DNA of 7,996 nt from an uncultured Desulfomonile sp. GTDB lineage: Bacteria > Desulfobacterota > Desulfomonilia > Desulfomonilales > Desulfomonilaceae. Below, piece by piece: positions 6,118 through 7,996 of the stretch (its first letter is position 1; each line of letters begins with the position of its first letter). The stretch covers positions 1-7,996 of the forward strand of contig CAINUH010000321.1 of assembly GCA_903853735.1 (NCBI GenBank), given 5' to 3'. A program made the position numbers and the translations under genes. Below the pieces are notes generated by a model. It was not told the DNA's origin, did no database searches, and saw only the letters and a program-made list of their open reading frames with translations.

Positions 6118-6969
6118 CTAATGGTTGTCTGAGAACCTCATTGTCGACATAGGGCCGTAGGCAGCGATGCCGACCACTGAAATATTGGCCTTGTCCGCCT
6201 TTAAGCGCGTCTCTCCGAAACTAGTGATAATGGTCTTTCCCGCCTCTACGGCCAACACCTTAGCCTTCGCTTCGATCATGCTGTCCACCGTGGCCGGACC
6301 GACTCCAGGAACGTCGAACCGCATATCCTGTCTGGGCTTTGCCATTTTGACTACCACCCCATTGTGTATACCGAGGTCTCCAGTCCGTCGAATTGCCCGA
6401 TCCGTACCTTCTATTGCCTCTACCACCAGCACTGCCGCGTTCTTCACCACGACAGTCTGGCCAATGTCAAGATCACCCACCCCCTGGGCCATTCTTCGAC
6501 CGAATTCAATGTCCTTCCACTGTTGATCCGACGGGGCTTTTCTGGTTAAGACGCCAAGGGGGGCCATGAGCCGAGAAGCCCAAGAAGTGATTTCGTCGAC
6601 CACAATTCCATCCTTGAGTAACTCATCGGCAATCGCCTCAAGAACAGTGTCATCGCGCCAGTCTTCCAAGGATCGCACCATCCTCAGGGCGCGACGGTCA
6701 GGCTTCAAATTCCACAGGCGCATGAGGTTGCTCTTTTCTATCTTGCCGGCCATGACTACACGTTCAATGTCGCGGGACTTGAGGATCGATATTGCCTTGT
6801 CCAACTGACCCAACTTGAGCCAAAAAATCTCGTTCACACGGCTTTCCATCGCAGGGTCGGTAAAGCCTGGAAAAGCTATCGCCACAACTCGGTAGCCCCT
6901 GCAAGCCGCCTCATCGGCTATGTGGAGCGGGAGATGGCCCGCGCCTGCTATGATGCCAACTCTAGTCAA
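6118..6969 (-). CDS. lpxI: UDP-2,3-diacylglucosamine pyrophosphatase LpxI (DUF1009)
   Basis: LpxI hydrolyses UDP-2,3-diacylglucosamine to lipid X (2,3-diacylglucosamine 1-phosphate) and UMP, the step done by LpxH in E. coli. The 283 residues match the family's length. It opens with the glycine-rich VGIIAGAGHLPLHIA (4-18) of the N-terminal domain. The C-terminal domain carries EAIEGTDRAIRR (184-195) and KPRQDMRFDVPGVG (211-224). This last motif is the conserved acidic block; I infer that D215 or D219 corresponds to the aspartate shown to be essential in Caulobacter LpxI. The start is TTG 6969 with AGGAAG just upstream. Its position after lpxA and before msbA-lpxK fits the pathway. A terminator-like hairpin follows lpxA, so lpxI may depend on read-through or on its own promoter, which I could not identify in the 140-base gap. 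Confidence 0.95.
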   Translation of the reverse strand: MTRVGIIAGAGHLPLHIADEAACRGYRVVAIAFPGFTDPAMESRVNEIFWLKLGQLDKAISILKSRDIERVVMAGKIEKSNLMRLWNLKPDRRALRMVRSLEDWRDDTVLEAIADELLKDGIVVDEITSWASRLMAPLGVLTRKAPSDQQWKDIEFGRRMAQGVGDLDIGQTVVVKNAAVLVVEAIEGTDRAIRRTGDLGIHNGVVVKMAKPRQDMRFDVPGVGPATVDSMIEAKAKVLAVEAGKTIITSFGETRLKADKANISVVGIAAYGPMSTMRFSDNH

Positions 6970-6973
6970 TTAT

Positions 6974-6979
6974 CTTCCT
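6974..6979 (-). promoter_or_regulatory. Ribosome binding site for the lpxI TTG start
   Basis: AGGAAG on the minus strand (6974-6979) lies 4 bases before TTG 6969. The glycine-rich N-terminus begins right after this start, so a later start would remove conserved sequence. Confidence 0.55.
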
Positions 6980-7040
6980 GAATTGTCACTTGCCCGTTAC
7001 CTGATAGGCCAGGATTATTACGATTCACCTTGAAATAATT

Positions 7041-7082
7041 AAAAAAGAATGCCTTGGCCGCAACTGGCTTCAGTCCACGGCA
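7041..7082 (-). terminator. Terminator-like hairpin after lpxA
   Basis: Read on the minus strand, TGCC-G-TGG (7082-7075) pairs with CCA-A-GGCA (7057-7050) across a single G-A mismatch, and an inner ACTG/CAGT stem closes on an AAGC loop. Five unpaired bases lie on the 3' side. TTC and then six T (7041-7046) follow immediately. The stem is interrupted, so termination may be partial. It starts 28 bases after the lpxA stop and would separate lpxD-lpxA from lpxI-msbA-lpxK. Confidence 0.5.
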
Positions 7083-7109
7083 CTATTACCTTCAAAGCTG
7101 CCGTCCATA

Positions 7110-7913
7110 TTAGAACGCTCTGAAGGAGTGCCTGCTCAAGGAGACCCGGGCCATTCCCCTTCGAGAGTTGGCCAGGAAGTCCGCAAACCTGTGGGCCTCC
7201 GGAACGTGCGACATCTCGGCCTTGATTTTAGCCACAGCCTGATCAATCCTCAAGGCTGAACGAAAAGCGATCTTGAAGGCCCTTTTCAGGTGCAAAATGG
7301 TTTCCCTGGAGAATCCGTTGCGCCTTAGTCCAACCTCGTTCAGACCGTAGAGGTAAATTCGAGCACCTGAGGCCAATGTGTAGGGTGGAACATCCTTGGC
7401 TACCCCGGAAACACCTCCCACAAGCGCAAACTCGCCTACTCTCACGAACTGATGTACAGCCACGATGCCGCCGAGAATAGCCTTCTCTCCGATCTCTATG
7501 TGGCCTCCAAGGTGGGACGAGTTAGCCATTATTACACCTGTCCCCAGGATGCAATCGTGGGCGACGTGGCAATAGGCCATAAGATAACAGTCATCGCCGA
7601 TCACCGTTCTGCCGCGCCCCCTGGTGGTTCCACGATGGATTGTTACATATTCCCTGATCCTTACGCGGTTGCCGATTTCTGTTCGTGTGTCTTCATTCTT
7701 GTACGAGAAATCCTGAGGCGGGCCTCCGATCGAGGCGAATTGCGAAACCTGCGTGTGAGTTCCAATGGTAGTGTCACCCTCGATAGTAACATGCGGACCA
7801 ATCTCGCATTCGTCACCTATTTCAACGCTTTCTCCAATGATGGAGTAAGGCCCGACAACCACATTCCTACCTATTCGGGCCCCGGGATGCACAATTGCCG
7901 TGGGATGGATCAT
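7110..7913 (-). CDS. lpxA: UDP-N-acetylglucosamine O-acyltransferase LpxA
   Basis: LpxA moves a 3-hydroxyacyl chain from acyl carrier protein to the 3-OH of UDP-GlcNAc, the first step of lipid A synthesis, as a cytoplasmic trimer. The 267 residues compare with 262 in E. coli. Residues 1 to about 185 are left-handed parallel beta-helix hexapeptide repeats (IGxxxxIG spacing throughout); about 190-255 form the helical C-terminal domain. H119 in CHVAHDC matches the catalytic H125 of E. coli, with H138 (GGH) and H154 (VHQF) also conserved, and PPQD (65-68) in the substrate site. G167 aligns with E. coli G173 of the acyl-length ruler, so a long chain (about C14) is suggested rather than C10; this is inference. 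The ATG overlaps the preceding lpxD stop (ATGA), with AGGA 6 bases upstream. About ten extra residues at the C-terminus are basic and look unstructured. Confidence 0.98.
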   Translation of the reverse strand: MIHPTAIVHPGARIGRNVVVGPYSIIGESVEIGDECEIGPHVTIEGDTTIGTHTQVSQFASIGGPPQDFSYKNEDTRTEIGNRVRIREYVTIHRGTTRGRGRTVIGDDCYLMAYCHVAHDCILGTGVIMANSSHLGGHIEIGEKAILGGIVAVHQFVRVGEFALVGGVSGVAKDVPPYTLASGARIYLYGLNEVGLRRNGFSRETILHLKRAFKIAFRSALRIDQAVAKIKAEMSHVPEAHRFADFLANSRRGMARVSLSRHSFRAF

Positions 7914-7996
7914 AAGTTTTCCTTGCCGCGGTGTTCAACGAGACTTTCCAGTTTCCTAATACGACCAAGGATTTCCGGGAGCCTCTTAAACAGTGG
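7910..7996 (-). CDS. lpxD: C-terminal end of LpxD, UDP-3-O-acylglucosamine N-acyltransferase (partial)
   Basis: The frame is open from the window edge for 28 codons to a TGA at 7910-7912 that overlaps the lpxA ATG by 4 bases. The fragment (PLFKRLPEILGRIRKLE, then SLVEHRGKENL) is an amphipathic charged helix of the type that ends LpxD proteins, after the hexapeptide-repeat domain. LpxD adds the N-linked 3-hydroxyacyl chain to UDP-3-O-acyl-glucosamine. The usual neighbour between lpxD and lpxA is fabZ, but this tail does not look like the end of FabZ, which stops after a beta-strand. The call rests on a short tail and on position. Confidence 0.7.
   Translation of the reverse strand, partial: PLFKRLPEILGRIRKLESLVEHRGKENL

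Overview
The window looks like chromosomal DNA of a Gram-negative bacterium with an LPS outer membrane. It is packed with lipid A and inner-core heptose genes. LpxI (rather than LpxH), a ThiD-ThiN fusion and the gene order suggest a deltaproteobacterium in the broad sense (Desulfobacterota, for example relatives of Syntrophobacter or Desulfomonile). That placement is an inference from gene content; nothing in the window proves it.

Layout. (1) Bases 1-968, minus strand: a ThiD-ThiN thiamine-biosynthesis fusion, cut by the window edge inside its ThiN domain. (2) Bases 969-1737: a gap of about 770 bases with no convincing protein gene. It holds two inverted repeats, two promoter-like sites, a strong intrinsic terminator, and between promoter and terminator a possible small RNA of about 185 nt carrying an 18-codon reading frame behind a near-perfect Shine-Dalgarno. 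(3) Bases 1738-3174, plus strand: hldE, bifunctional ADP-heptose precursor synthesis. (4) Bases 3219-7996, minus strand, convergent with hldE: in transcription order the 3' end of lpxD, then lpxA, lpxI, msbA and lpxK. lpxD/lpxA overlap by 4 bases and msbA/lpxK are separated by 2 bases. lpxA-lpxI and lpxI-msbA are separated by about 140 bases each, and a terminator-like hairpin follows lpxA.

How the genes work together. LpxA adds the first 3-hydroxyacyl chain to UDP-GlcNAc, LpxD adds the second (N-linked) chain, LpxI cleaves the UDP-diacylglucosamine to lipid X, and LpxK phosphorylates the disaccharide at the 4' position. MsbA then flips the finished lipid A-core across the inner membrane. HldE makes the activated heptose for the inner core that is built on lipid A. 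Steps not seen here are LpxC, LpxB, Kdo transfer (WaaA) and FabZ, so those genes must lie elsewhere. Three consecutive-pathway genes (hldE, lpxI, msbA) appear to start with TTG.

I see no mobile element, CRISPR array, tRNA, rRNA or defence system. The protein genes are all of known families. The least explained part is the 969-1737 gap.
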